Positions 36,475 through 46,664 of a stretch of DNA of 64,000 nt are shown piece by piece. Under the pieces are notes generated by a model that was not told the origin of the DNA, searched no databases, and saw nothing but the letters and a program-made list of their open reading frames with translations. The stretch covers positions 9,221,501-9,285,500 of the forward strand of contig NZ_CP086136.1 in assembly GCF_017565645.3 (NCBI RefSeq), in the 5' to 3' direction. Both the position numbers and the translations under genes were made by a program. This stretch comes from Bradyrhizobium barranii subsp. barranii. Its GTDB lineage: Bacteria > Pseudomonadota > Alphaproteobacteria > Rhizobiales > Xanthobacteraceae. Numbering within the stretch: the first letter of the stretch is position 1; every line of letters begins with the position of its first letter.

Positions 36475-37621
36475 AGCCTACAGGCATCACACGAAGAGCA
36501 ATTGGCCGGATCGGCGGGGCAAGATCAGGCCTCCATCTCATTTCCTGCTGCATGTACTCTTGAGCACCGACATCTTTTCCGTATCCGCAGGCGGAGTTGG
36601 ACTGCGCTGTGGGTCCTTTCGTCTGGCGGAATCAAGCCGGACGAGCAGCAGATCGATTATCTCTCGGACTCCGCAGCCTCGTGTTCCTCCTGATCTGCAG
36701 CTTGCGCCAGCAAAGAGCCTCCTTGTATCAGCCGAAATGACGCGGTCTATCGGCACTGCGAAGCTACAGCGCGCGATGGCGGCGCACGATCTCCATGACA
36801 CCCGGTCCTGCCATGTGAGGATCTCCTCCTCTGCCTTCCCGGGAAAAAACTTGCTCGCAAACCGTTTTCAGCCCTTTAGCCGCCGGCAGCGGACGGCATG
36901 ATTGGTTGGCAGAATCTTGCCGGCATGAACGTCCTCCGGGAGGATCACATCCTCATCAAACCCGCTCGGCACTGCTACATCCACGCCCTTCTGGCATCTT
37001 GTCGTTCAGATAAGAGAGAGGAGAAATAGCGAAGTAGTTAACATGCGCCAACCAGGCTCCGGCTTGCAACCGCAAATCACATGACCGCGATCTGCGGTGC
37101 CCTTGGTATCCTTAATCTGAGTGACTTGTTGGCAGGTGATTTAAGGACGGTGAGCGGTGCGCTCGGCTTCCCTTTGCCTTACGTAAACCGCGACGGCCGG
37201 CAAGTGACTTCCACTGTCTCATCGAAGCTATCGCTGAGCATTTGTTTACCTCGCGCGTCAACAACCGATGGGCTTTTGCGGCAAATCTTCTCAATCGCGC
37301 TCCCCCGCGGCACCTGATGCGCGCGGCCGATAACCTACGCTGTTGTCGCACGTTCATCCTGGACTACTTCGGCGCAGTGTACTCAGAGGAGCTGCTCGCT
37401 GGCAGACAAATCGTCAAGCCGCTCATCGTGTAGAGCGAGATGTGTGACGGCAAGCTGCTGAGTGTTGTGCCAGCGTATATCGCGCTTGATCTACCCCCAA
37501 ATCTCCAGAGACGCCAAGTTCTCCTGAGACGTTGTGCGCAAGGTTGTGTTCATGACATGTCGACGGTTACATTTGGCCACCTGAAGCCTTGGACTCGACG
37601 ACGCGCACCACTCCGGCGGTT
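36475..37621. other. 1.1 kb without a recognisable gene
   Basis: Several short ORFs but no family pattern. The most protein-like is 37242-37433 (LFTSRVNNRWAFAANLLNRA, RTFILDYFGAVYSEELLAGR), which continues open upstream with LIEAIAEH but lacks a ribosome site. The last 60 bases probably belong to the M16 gene interrupted by the IS256. Confidence 0.45.
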
Positions 37622-37628
37622 AGCGTCT

Positions 37629-39029
37629 AGAGCTATGGCTGATTTTGGGTGACGCGGCCTGATCAGGCGGCGTGGCTTTCAGTGTTCGGAATGACTTCGA
37701 TTCCGCCGATGAACTTTACACCGGCGATGACTTTCGGCAACTGGTTCGTGCTCTTCAATCGCCGCCAGGTCTTCGATGCGGCGTCGATGAGCTTGAACAC
37801 CATCAGCTTCGCAGTTTGTTGCGACAGCGATCCCTTGGTCCGCACCGTTCGGTGGCGCACCGTGGCGAAGACGCTCTCGATCGGGTTCGAGCTGCGTAGG
37901 TGGATCCAGTGCTCAGCAGGGAAGTCGAAGAAGGCGAGCAGCGCATGGCGATCCTTGATCAGGCACTCCACCGCACGTCCGTATTTGACGTGGTATTTCT
38001 CGACGAAGACGTCGATCGCGGTTTCAGCTTCGGCCCGGTGTGGGGCCAGATAGATGTTCCGCAGGTCGTTCTTCATGGGGCCCTGCACGGATTTGGCGAC
38101 CTTGTCGAGTACGTTGCTCACTTTATGGCACCAGCATCGTTGGTGCCGCGTGCCGGGAAAGGCCTCGTCCAGTGCCTTCCAGAAGCCGAGGGCGCCGTCG
38201 CCGATGGCGAGTTGCGGGGCAATCCGTAACCCGCGTTGCCGCAGGTCGATCAGGAGTTCGCGCCAGCTCTGCGCGCTCTCGCGCACGCCGACCTGGAAGC
38301 CGATCAGCTCCTTCTTGCCTTCCGGCGTGGTGCCAATCAGCACCAGCATGCATTCGCTGTGATCTTCCATGCGGGCCTGCAGGTACACGCCATCGGCCCA
38401 GATGTAGACATAGCGACGCGCCGACAGATCGCGTCTCTGCCAGCGTTCGTACTCGACCTGCCAATCGGCCTTCAGGCCGGCGATCACCGAAGGCGACAGG
38501 TTCGGCGCATCCTTGCCGAGCAGCGCCGAGAGCGCCTCCTGGAAGTCGCCGGTCGAGATGCCGCGCAAATAGAGGACCGGGATCAAGGCATCCAGGCTCT
38601 TCGTCCGCCGCGCCCATAGCGGCAGGATTGCCGAACTGAAGCGGAGGCGGTCGCCTGGCCCGCTCGCTCCGCGGTCGCGGACCTTGGGACGAGCGACCTC
38701 CACCGGACCGATGCCGGTCGCAATCTCGCGCACCGGACCGTGCCCATGTCGGACCAGGCGCGCTCGACCGTCGGGCAGCGTCAGATTGGCCGTGCTGGCC
38801 AGAAACGCGCCAACCTCGATCTCGATCGCCCTGGCAAGCAGGTCCCGCGCGCCGGCACGAACGATATCGGTCAGTGGATCATCAACCGCGGACGGCTGAC
38901 GGAAAGCAAGAACATTGGTAGTCTCGGTCATGGCGTATCGCTCTCCTCGAGAGGTTCTGGCAGGCTCGTCACCCGCCTCGATACGCCGCCTTCCTCACAC
39001 CGTCATCACCCAGATTCCGCCATAGCTCT
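37629..39029 (-). mobile_element. IS256-family element, complete
   Basis: A 1401-bp element with tips AGAGCTATGGC and, inverted, AGAGCTATGGC. It is flanked by AGCGTCT at 37622-37628 and 39030-39036. The duplication could be eight bases if an adjoining mismatch is counted. It lies inside the start of an M16 peptidase gene. Confidence 0.9.
37663..38931 (-). CDS. IS256-family transposase
   Basis: A 422-residue Mutator-type transposase, complete. Typical blocks: the N-terminal LARAIEIEVGAFLASTA, the first catalytic Asp in YVYIWADGVYLQARME, LAIGDGALGFWKALDE with the second Asp, RHQRCWCHKVSNVLDKV, and the C-terminal HWIHLRSSNPIESVFATVRH with the catalytic Glu. Open throughout and inside intact ends, so possibly active. 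Unrelated at close range to the IS256 remnant at 466-3760. Confidence 0.95.
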   Translation of the reverse strand: MTETTNVLAFRQPSAVDDPLTDIVRAGARDLLARAIEIEVGAFLASTANLTLPDGRARLVRHGHGPVREIATGIGPVEVARPKVRDRGASGPGDRLRFSSAILPLWARRTKSLDALIPVLYLRGISTGDFQEALSALLGKDAPNLSPSVIAGLKADWQVEYERWQRRDLSARRYVYIWADGVYLQARMEDHSECMLVLIGTTPEGKKELIGFQVGVRESAQSWRELLIDLRQRGLRIAPQLAIGDGALGFWKALDEAFPGTRHQRCWCHKVSNVLDKVAKSVQGPMKNDLRNIYLAPHRAEAETAIDVFVEKYHVKYGRAVECLIKDRHALLAFFDFPAEHWIHLRSSNPIESVFATVRHRTVRTKGSLSQQTAKLMVFKLIDAASKTWRRLKSTNQLPKVIAGVKFIGGIEVIPNTESHAA

Positions 39030-40343
39030 AGCGTCTATGCCGGCACGGTCAGATCAGATCGAGCAGCATGCTTCACGCTTCAGAACGACCTGCAGGTGGT
39101 TGTGATCCAGGATCATCGCACACCAGTCGTCACTCAGATGATCTGGTATAAGGTCGGTTCCGCGGATGAACCGCCCGGCAAATCGGGGCTTGCGCATTTC
39201 CTCGAACACCTGATGTTCAAGGGTACCTCCAAACATCCGGCGGATGAATTCTCCAAGGCCGTGCTGCGCGCCAGCGGCTACCAGAACGCCTTTACCGGGT
39301 TCGACTTCACCAGCTACTTCCAGCACGTGCCTCGAGAGCACCTCGGCAAGATGATGGAATTTGAAGCCGACCGCATGACCGGTCTCGTTCTCAAGGACGA
39401 GAACGTGCTCTCCGAGCGAGACGTCGTGCTGGAGGAATTCAATATGAGGGTCGCCAACCATCCAGGTAACCGGCTTGCTGAGCAGATGATGGCGGCGCTT
39501 TACCTCAACCACCCCTACGGCCACCCTATTATCGCGTGGCGCCAGGAAATCGAAAAGCTTACCCGAGAGGACGCGCTTGCCTTCTACCGGCGCTTCTATG
39601 CACCTAACAACGCGATCCTGATTGTCGCTGGCGACGTAGCCACCAAGGAAATGCGCTCCATGGTGAAGGAGACGTTTGGCGGCATCCCCGCGCAACCTTC
39701 GATTCCCAAGGAACGCCTGCGGCCGCAGGAACCGCCGCCGGCCGCGCAGCGCAGAGTGACACTGGCCGATGCCCGCGTCGAGCAGCCGGCCCTGCGCCGC
39801 TATTATCTCGTACCCTCGACTCGCAGCGCGGCCGCGGGCGAGGGTCCAGCGCTTGAGGTGCTCGAGCAGTTGATGGGCGGCGGCATTAACTCATATCTCT
39901 ATCTCTCGCTGGTTGTCGAAAAGCAGCTCGCGGTCACCGCCAGGGCGAGCTACCACTCTGCCGCGCTCGATCCATCGCTATTCGAGATTTCCGTCATACC
40001 AAAGCCTGGCGCCAACCTCAGCCTGATCGAGCGCTGCATCGACGAGGTAATCGCCGGTATTGCCCGTAATCCCGCGAGTGCCGAAGATCTCCAGCGGGCG
40101 AAGACGCGGCTAACCGCGCAAGTCGCCTACGCCCAAGACAGTCAGGAACTGCTCGCTCACTGGTATGGCCGCGCCCTGACGACGGGACTATGCATCGAGG
40201 ATGTACAACGCTGGCCGGACGACATCCGAGCGGTCGGCGCACCGCAGGTGCATGAGGCCGCGCGGATATGGCTCGACAAGAAACGAGCGGTAACCGGCTA
40301 TCTCGTCAAAGAGTCTACCCCGCAACACTGGGAGACGCTCTAG
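39030..40343 (+). pseudogene. M16 zinc peptidase, 5' end cut off by IS256 (y4wA/B-type)
   Basis: The frame SVYAGTVRSDRAACFTLQND leads into LQVVVIQDHRTPVVTQMIWY and the zinc motif HFLEHLMFKG (HxxEH) near the start, so the catalytic domain is present. The rest follows the M16 two-domain fold to the stop at 40343. The element's target duplication lies at the 5' edge; upstream of the element the matching frame continues only for about 20 residues before a stop, so the signal peptide and start are lost or decayed. A GTG at 39096 could start a cytosolic form. Overlaps the next M16 gene at the stop. Confidence 0.82.
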
Positions 40344-41748
40344 TGATCCATCCTTGCACTCGACGCGGGATCCTCCTTGGAGGAGCCTCCCTCTCCATGG
40401 CGGTGCTCGCTTCGTCAAATTCGCATGCCGCACCACGATCACTGGACCGGACCAGGATCAAGCGTTTGATTTCGTCTTGCGGCATAGAAGCCTGGTTCGT
40501 GCAGGACTCCACTGTCCCATTGATCTCGATGGAATATGCCTTCACCGGCGGCGCGGCTCAGGATCCCGCTCAAAGACCTGGCGTAGCCCACATGGTTTCT
40601 GGGCTGCTCAAGGAAGGTTCCGGCAAATTTGACTTCAAGACCTTTCATCAGCGGCTGGACCGCCATGCCATTGAGCTGCGTTTTCACGTGACCCATGATC
40701 ACTTCCGCGGTGCCTTGCGCACGATCAATGACAGCGCGGAGGAGGCCTTCGAGCTTTTACGGATCGCGCTAACCTCGCCGCGTTTTGAGGCCGCCGACGT
40801 CGAACGGAACCGTGCCGCTGTGCTTGCGCGCCTTCGGCACGACTCAACCGATCCTTCGTCGCTGGCTCGCCGCAAGTTCCTCGAAGTCGCTTTTGGGGAT
40901 CATCCCTATGCTCGCCCAGTCGATGGCTACTTGGAAAGCGTGCCGAAGATAGAGGCCGAGGATCTCAAGGGTTATGTCCGGCGCGTCATTGCAAAAAGAC
41001 ACGCTCAAAATCGCGGTGGTCGGCGGGGTCGATCCAGGGGCCGTCTGCAAGCTGCTCGATAAGACCTTTGGCAGCCTGCCGAGCAACGCGGAAGCGATGC
41101 CGGTCGCCGACGTCATCGCAGCAAAGCCGCCGCAGCGGGTCTTTATTCAGCTCGATGTGCCGCAGACAGTTGTGACTTTTGGCGGTCCAGCCGTCCGTCG
41201 CAGCGAGCCGGGTTTCATGCCCGCCTGTATCGTCAACCACATTCTCGGCGGCGGCGGCCTGACGTCACGCCTGTTCCGCGAAGTCCGCGAGAAGCGCGGA
41301 CTGGCTTATTCAGTCCGTGAGCAGCTTGTCTGGCTGGATCATTCAGCCATGTTTCTCGGTACCAGCGGCACCTGCGCCGATCGGGCCGGCGAAACGGTTG
41401 AAGAAATCGAGAAGCAGGTCCGACAGATCGCCGCGGAAGGACCGACTCAGCAGGAGCTCGATGACGCAAAGTCCTACCTGAAGGGCTCGCAACTGGTAGC
41501 TCTCAACACATCATCAAAACTGGCGCGAACGCTACTGCAGCATCAGCTTGACAAGTTGCCTATCGACTATCTCGAAAACCAGAATGCCGTCGTCGATGCG
41601 GTGACGCTGGAAGACGCCAAAGAGAGCAGCGCAGCGGCTGTGGGGCGGGGGTCTGCTCACAATTATCGTCGGCCGCGCCCCAAAGGACGCAGCGCAGGCG
41701 GCCATTGTGCCGTCCAGGACTACACCCCGCCGGGCGCCGATCAGCTAG
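40343..41748 (+). pseudogene. Second M16-family peptidase subunit, two frameshifts
   Basis: GTG 40343 opens a twin-arginine-like signal (RRGILLGGASLSMAVLASS). The M16 domain follows (GIEAWFVQDSTVPLISMEYA) but where catalytic members have HxxEH it reads HMVSG, so this is the non-catalytic partner. Near 40990 an extra A in a run of five shifts the frame; the true reading resumes DTLKIAVVGGVDPGAVCKLL. Near 41620 a second shift restores RAAQRLWGGGLLTIIVGRAP and a stop at 41746-41748. Pairs of one active and one inactive M16 protein usually act together. Similar pairs (y4wA/y4wB) occur in rhizobial symbiotic DNA. Confidence 0.82.
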
Positions 41749-42320
41749 ACACCGGCCCGACGACGCCGCCCAATTTATTTTCTAGCAGCCCATGTGCTTA
41801 GCTCTCGCGCGCAGAGAGGCCTTTAGCCACTCACCTTTAGCTCGTGGAGATATTCCTCGGCATGCCGAAAAGACGGCGATCTGATCCAGTAGACCTTTGA
41901 TGGTCTGCGAAGCCATAGTCGGACCGCCTAGCATCCCCCCGATTTGCGCTTTCATCGAGCTCGCAATCTGACGCTACGTAAGACTCGGTCTCCCATTAAA
42001 ATTTGATAGCGGCAGCGACAGCATCCATAGCGAACCTACGGCAATCCAACGATCACCATGGGCAGACTTTGATTCTTGCCCCGCATATTCCAGCCGCACA
42101 CAAACCTCACGTAAATCACCAGTACAAGTGATTACTCCCATTGCCGGAGCTGCATCATCACGCGACGTTACTCGCTAGATGTTGAAAACGCTTATCAGTT
42201 GCAGAGCTCTCGCATCGGCGGTTCATTGCCCCTTCTTTCCGCCATGTTCGCACCCAAAGCAGTGACGCGCCGATAGCGCACTTTGCGCGCGGCAATAGCA
42301 AGAGCTCAGGAGATGTTTCT
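41749..42320. other. 570 bp without a recognisable gene
   Basis: No ORF with family features on either strand. The last 15 bases before 42321 hold the ribosome site CAGGAG of the next gene. No tts box or sigma-54 promoter was found. Confidence 0.5.
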
Positions 42321-43070
42321 ATGGTGAAGCCAGTGGTAATTGTAGTCGGTGCGGACAAGGGAGGAGTCGGCAAGACGACCGTATCACGAACGCTACTGGA
42401 CTACTTTAGCGTCAATAACGTGCAAATACGCGCGTTCGACACGGAGTCGCCCCGGGGAACGCTGAAGCGCTTTTACCCCGGGATCACTGAGATCGTCGAC
42501 ATGACTGCGACGGCGGACCAGATGAAGATCTTCGATACCTTGAACTCAGGGCTGTCCGTCACTGTCATCGATGCTCGCGCAGGCCTACTGTCCTCTGCGC
42601 TGGCTTCCTTGCGCAACATCGGCTTTCTGGACTCGGCACGGTCTGGCCAGATCACATTTGCCGTGTTCCACATCCTGGGATCATCTATCGCGTCGCTAGA
42701 CGAGATCGAGGAAACCGCGACTTTCATGACCGGTGCAAAGTACTACCTGGTCAAGAACTTCATCAACGACACTCAATTCTTCCAGTGGGATCAAGCCACT
42801 TATAATTCCTATTTTCATCGCATCAAACATGCGACTGAGTTGACCATCCCGAAGCTTAACGAGATGGCGTATGAGCAGGTGGAAGTCGCGTCCGTCCCGT
42901 TCATAGACTTCGTCGCGAACAAGGGACGCAATGATGAACCTGCGAACAACTCCTTCGTGCTGCGCGGCTATGTCCGGCACTGGCTGGCAAATGTCTGGAG
43001 CGAATTTGATCGCATCAACTTGACGGAATTGGCCGGGGCCAAGTCCGCCACCCGGGCCGGCGAGAAGTAG
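42321..43070 (+). CDS. ParA/MinD-like P-loop ATPase, first of a tandem pair
   Basis: A 249-residue protein with the deviant Walker A KGGVGKTTV at residues 14-22, typical of ParA/MinD-type ATPases, preceded by VVIVVGAD. A short switch I-like DTESPRGTLKRF follows at about 39-50 and a Walker B-like VTVIDARAG at about 77-85. There is no N-terminal helix-turn-helix, so it is not a classical plasmid ParA. No ParB-like gene or centromere-like repeat is nearby. It is followed after 54 bases by a diverged relative. Function unknown; such ATPases can place or count membrane-bound complexes, conjugation machines or DNA. Confidence 0.75.
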   Translation: MVKPVVIVVGADKGGVGKTTVSRTLLDYFSVNNVQIRAFDTESPRGTLKRFYPGITEIVDMTATADQMKIFDTLNSGLSVTVIDARAGLLSSALASLRNIGFLDSARSGQITFAVFHILGSSIASLDEIEETATFMTGAKYYLVKNFINDTQFFQWDQATYNSYFHRIKHATELTIPKLNEMAYEQVEVASVPFIDFVANKGRNDEPANNSFVLRGYVRHWLANVWSEFDRINLTELAGAKSATRAGEK

Positions 43071-43124
43071 CCGTATATCCAGCAAGCTCGAGCCCACGCA
43101 CGGAACGAAATTGATCTGCTGGCT

Positions 43125-43844
43125 ATGTTAGCGACCCCCATCTACATCATCTGCTCACCTAGCCCGCAGGTCGGTAAAACCCTCATCGCTCGGGCCATGA
43201 GCGAGTTCTTGCTGCTGAAAGACGGTACAACGCTGTCGTTTGACGTCAACTTGAAAGAGCCATCATTGCTCGACTACCTGCCCAACATCACGGAGACCGC
43301 GGATGTGATCGACACATACGGCAAGATGCAGCTGATGGACCCTCTCATCGTTCACGATCGTGTACCCAAAGTAATCGATCTCGGCTTTCACGCCTTCGAC
43401 GAATTCTTCAAGATGTGCGAGGAGATTGGCTTCGTCAAGGAGACGGCGCGGTGCTGTGTCACCCCTGTCGTACTCTTCGTCGCGGGCGCAGATCGCATCT
43501 CCTTTCGTGGTTACGAGATGCTGCGGCGGCGAATTCCCCCGGCCTCGCTGGTCATCATCCACAATGAATTCGCACTGCGCGGCGGATTACCTGAAGCGAT
43601 GGACGGCGATCGGGTGATTCGAATTTCCGCACTACCGCTGTTCCTTAAGAGATATATAGATCGGCTTGGCTTTTCCTTCACTGGGTATCTGCGCAACGAG
43701 AAGGACTGGTCCACCGAGCTGCATCAATGGATCCGGCGGAATTACGGCATGTTTCGCGATCTGGATTCGAGTGTGACGCTGCGAAGGTGGGATCGGCCGC
43801 GGGGGACGGACATCGGTAGCCTACGTTGCACGAGGGCGACTTGA
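43125..43844 (+). CDS. Diverged P-loop NTPase, second of a tandem pair
   Basis: A 239-residue protein. The start MLATPIYIICSPSPQVGKTL holds a P-loop with PQVGKT in place of KGGVGKT, so the first signature lysine of the ParA type is missing while the GKT remains. The layout follows its neighbour: SFDVNLKEPSLLDYLPNITE parallels FDTESPRGTLKRFYPGITE, and KVIDLGFHAFDEF parallels VTVIDARAGLLSS. The pair therefore looks like an old duplication with one partner changed. No function is known to me. Confidence 0.7.
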   Translation: MLATPIYIICSPSPQVGKTLIARAMSEFLLLKDGTTLSFDVNLKEPSLLDYLPNITETADVIDTYGKMQLMDPLIVHDRVPKVIDLGFHAFDEFFKMCEEIGFVKETARCCVTPVVLFVAGADRISFRGYEMLRRRIPPASLVIIHNEFALRGGLPEAMDGDRVIRISALPLFLKRYIDRLGFSFTGYLRNEKDWSTELHQWIRRNYGMFRDLDSSVTLRRWDRPRGTDIGSLRCTRAT

Positions 43845-44127
43845 AGAGATCGGTCTGATCCCCCATCTATTTGTCTGGCCTATGAGAGGCCGTTGAGCGC
43901 TGAGTTCAACGGCGCTCGCAACGTGAACGCATTGCGTTTTGCTAATCTTCTCTTGGATGTCCATCCTATACCATGATCGTCCGCACGGGCGCAATTAACA
44001 GAGCTCATTCGGCAATGGCTCATGCAGACAGTCCGTCATGCAGGCAGTCCGTCCCGGAAGGCGTCGATTAAATTTTGACTTTTGTGACCGGCGAGGCGGA
44101 TCGACGGACCCTCCTTCGGAGGTGCGC
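43845..44127. other. Spacer between the P-loop pair and the nopM remnant
   Basis: No gene. An imperfect inverted repeat GTTGAGCGC with AACGGCGCTC at about 43890-43915 lies shortly after the second P-loop gene and could be a weak terminator. Confidence 0.35.
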
Positions 44128-44690
44128 TCATAGCTGAAGGCCGAGCTTCCCGAGGACCTGATGCAGGAGCGCGCTTTTGATCGCGCGGGCAATCTCGTTT
44201 CGTATCTGGCGCCGAGGACCGGCTCGGCATCGGCATCGCCCGTCAGACCATGCTCAGCCAGTCGCTCATCCAAGCGGGTTTCAAATTGTACACCCATCAC
44301 GCCGACGAGCCGCTCCTGCATTTCAGCATAATCTTGGGGTACCATACGCCTCACCACGCTTTCCATGGTTGCCATCGCGTCGCTAAATAGTCCCGAAATT
44401 CCGCCGCTTCCCGTCCCGCGCCGACGCCTCGGCCCTGGCCACATCGGCCTCGGTCACTTGAGACACATTCATGAAGCGCATGTCGGGAGCGTTGTGCCGC
44501 AGCTCCAGGGCGTCCCGCAGCTGGGCTTGGTAGGCAAGATAAACAGAGCTGGCCCCGGTTGTTTGGACAGCGCCCCGCTGGATTTAAGTGGATTCCTGCC
44601 GGGTTATGCTGAACGCGGGGCTTTACGGTTTTGTCGTTGCGTCGGGAGGGCGTAGCCCGACCAGAGCGACGACAAAACCGTCGGCGACGG

Positions 44691-45518
44691 TCATGCGGCC
44701 ATCACCATAGCTTGCGTGCCGAAGTAAGCCTCGTCGGGCGTGCGCCCGTCAAGGCTCGAGTGAGGGCGTCCCTGATTGTAGAAGGCCAGATACTTGGCAA
44801 TTGACGCTCGCGCCTCGGACACGCTGTCGTAGGCGCGGAGATATACTTCTTCGTATTTGACCGTGCGCCAGAGCCGCTCGACAAACACGTTGTCGCGCCA
44901 GGCGCCCTTGCCGTCCATGCTGATGGCGATCTTCGCGTCCAGCAGCACATCGGTGAACTCGAGGCTGGTGAACTGGCTGCCCTGATCCGTGTTGAAAATC
45001 TCGGGCCTGCCGTGCTTCGCCAACGCCTCCTGGACCGCTTCGACGCAGAAGGCCGCCTCCATTGTGATCGAGACGCGATGGGCCAGGACCCGTCGGCTGA
45101 ACACATCGACGACCGCCGCGAGATAGACGAAGCCACGCCGCATCGGAATGTAGGTGATGTCCATTGCCCACGCATGGTCGGGCCGCTCGATCTTCAATCC
45201 GCGCAACAGGTACGGGTAGATCTTGTGACCCGGAGCCGGCTTGCTCGTGTTCGGGCGACGATAGACCGCCTCGATCCCCATGCGCTTCATCAGCGTCGCG
45301 ATGTGGCGGCGACCGGCGTATACGCCCTCCCGCCGCAGCAACGATCGCAGCATACGCGCTCCCGCGAAGGGATAATCGAGATGCAGCTCATCGAGCCGAC
45401 GCATCAAGGCAAGGTCCTCGGCCGAAACTGGCCGAGGTTCATAGTAGACCGTGCTGCGAGCCAGCTTCAGGACCTTCGCCTGGCGCACGATAGAAAGATC
45501 ATGATCGCGGTCGATCAT
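44691..45518 (-). CDS. IS3-family transposase OrfB
   Basis: A 275-residue integrase-like subunit. An N-terminal HTH_21 region (RLDELHLDYPFAGARMLRSL) precedes the rve DDE core: HAWAMDITYIPMRRGFVYLA (Asp), PEIFNTDQGSQFTSLEFTDV (Asp) and GAWRDNVFVERLWRTVKYEE (Glu). It is complete. In IS3 elements OrfAB is made by frameshifting from OrfA; here OrfA has an additional frameshift, so activity is doubtful. Confidence 0.94.
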   Translation of the reverse strand: MIDRDHDLSIVRQAKVLKLARSTVYYEPRPVSAEDLALMRRLDELHLDYPFAGARMLRSLLRREGVYAGRRHIATLMKRMGIEAVYRRPNTSKPAPGHKIYPYLLRGLKIERPDHAWAMDITYIPMRRGFVYLAAVVDVFSRRVLAHRVSITMEAAFCVEAVQEALAKHGRPEIFNTDQGSQFTSLEFTDVLLDAKIAISMDGKGAWRDNVFVERLWRTVKYEEVYLRAYDSVSEARASIAKYLAFYNQGRPHSSLDGRTPDEAYFGTQAMVMAA

Positions 45519-45816
45519 CGCTTTGCGCTCAGCAGGCCCGCCTTGGTGAGCGCGCCGGACAAAAAATCGTTTTCCAACGCCAGCTCGCCGATCTTGGCAT
45601 GTAACGCCTTCAAATCGACCGGCGTCTCGGCCGATGTCTTGTCATGCCCAAACACGCCGGCGGCGCCTTCCAGGAGCTGGTTTTTCCAGATCGTGATCTG
45701 GTTCGGATGAACATCAAACGCGCCAGCTCCGCCAGTGTCTTGTCGCCTTTGACCGCAGCCAAAGCAACCTTCGCCTTGAATGCCGGAGAATGCGTCCGGC
45801 GGCTCTTCTTCGTCAT
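45515..45816 (-). pseudogene. IS3-family OrfA with internal frameshift
   Basis: ATG 45816 begins MTKKSRRTHSPAFKAKVALA with the HTH_Tnp_1 pattern AAVKGDKTLAELARL. At about 45720 one base seems lost; the continuation FDVHPNQITIWKNQLLEGAA and LALENDFLSGALTKAGLLSA lies in the next frame and ends at 45515, overlapping orfB by four bases. The shift lies within the helix-turn-helix, not at the usual slippery site near the end of OrfA, so it is damage. Confidence 0.85.
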
Positions 45817-46664
45817 CTTCGCTCCTGATTCGCAGCAAGAATCCTCGCCGCTGTCAGGCAGAAAATCCACTCAAGCTACTGTCCGAATTTGCGGGGCCAG
45901 CTCTAAACCTCGATCTCGTCGACATCCGCGTCGGGATCGGCACGGCGAAGTGAGTTGACCCTCTCGCGCGCGATCCCGTCAAGCGCTTCCAAGCGAAACA
46001 AGACGCGGTCGTTCTGGAGCAGTTCGCCGAGGCGCCCGTCATAGAGTCCGTCCTCGACATCAGCGTTCAGGCGTGCGGTCTGCATGCCGTTCCAGACCAA
46101 AGTAACGCGATCTTCGCAGCTCCCGTTCGCTCCCGAAGCCAACTCGAAATACTGCTCGCGTAAACGGGGCCTGACGGCTGCCTGCCGCAGATCTTCGGCG
46201 ACCGCCAGGCGGAACGCCTAGTGATGGTAGTTCACGGTCTCTGCAGGCAGGCGCGTCAGCCCATTGCTGATGGCCTAGAGCCGCTGGAGGCCGGTCGAAA
46301 GTGTCTCGGGCAGGCTGTCGAGCTGATTGTGATCCACATTCAGGCGGCGCACCTCGGCCAAAATGGGCGCAGGCAAGGCGGTAAGGGACCGAGACGACAG
46401 ATCTAGCGGCTCATTGAGATCACCCGTCCCCCGCCAAGCCGACGTTCGGCTTACCGCTTGTTGCCGATCCCCATGTTGCCCCTGCCCGTCTTCGGCAGCC
46501 CAGTTGGCCAGCACCTCCTCCGGCGAGGCAACCGCTCCGGCAGCGGACGTGTGCACGCCGGCCAAGGTCTCTCCCCACAGCGGTGCGGCCGGAGAGCCTG
46601 GTTCGGAGCTTTCCAAATCGGAAGTTGCGGAAGGAATACGAGTGACGAGCTGTTCTGTGTTCAT

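Larger units (their letters stand above)
44545..45904 (-). mobile_element. IS3-family element in nopM, 4-bp target duplication
   Basis: A 1360-bp element with tips AGAGCTGGCCCCG on both sides, flanked by AAAC at 44541-44544 and 45905-45908. Removing it and one AAAC restores the nopM reading DEIEVYLAYQ, which confirms both borders. Confidence 0.9.
44128..46664 (-). pseudogene. nopM: Type III effector NopM (NEL-type E3 ubiquitin ligase), destroyed
   Basis: ATG 46664 opens MNTEQLVTRIPSATSDLESS, then the start of the leucine-rich repeats (LDLSSRSLTALPAPILAEVR, LNVDHNQLDSLPETLSTG). Stops at about 46276 and 46219 follow, and most repeats are missing. The NEL domain resumes GSCEDRVTLVWNGMQTARLN, with the catalytic Cys of the CxD motif, and reaches DADVDEIEV, where the IS3 at 44545-45904 is inserted. 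Beyond it YLAYQAQLRDALELRHNAPD continues, then three more frameshifts, ending KLGLQL and a stop at 44128. NopM-type effectors ubiquitinate host proteins during nodulation. This copy cannot work. Confidence 0.9.
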
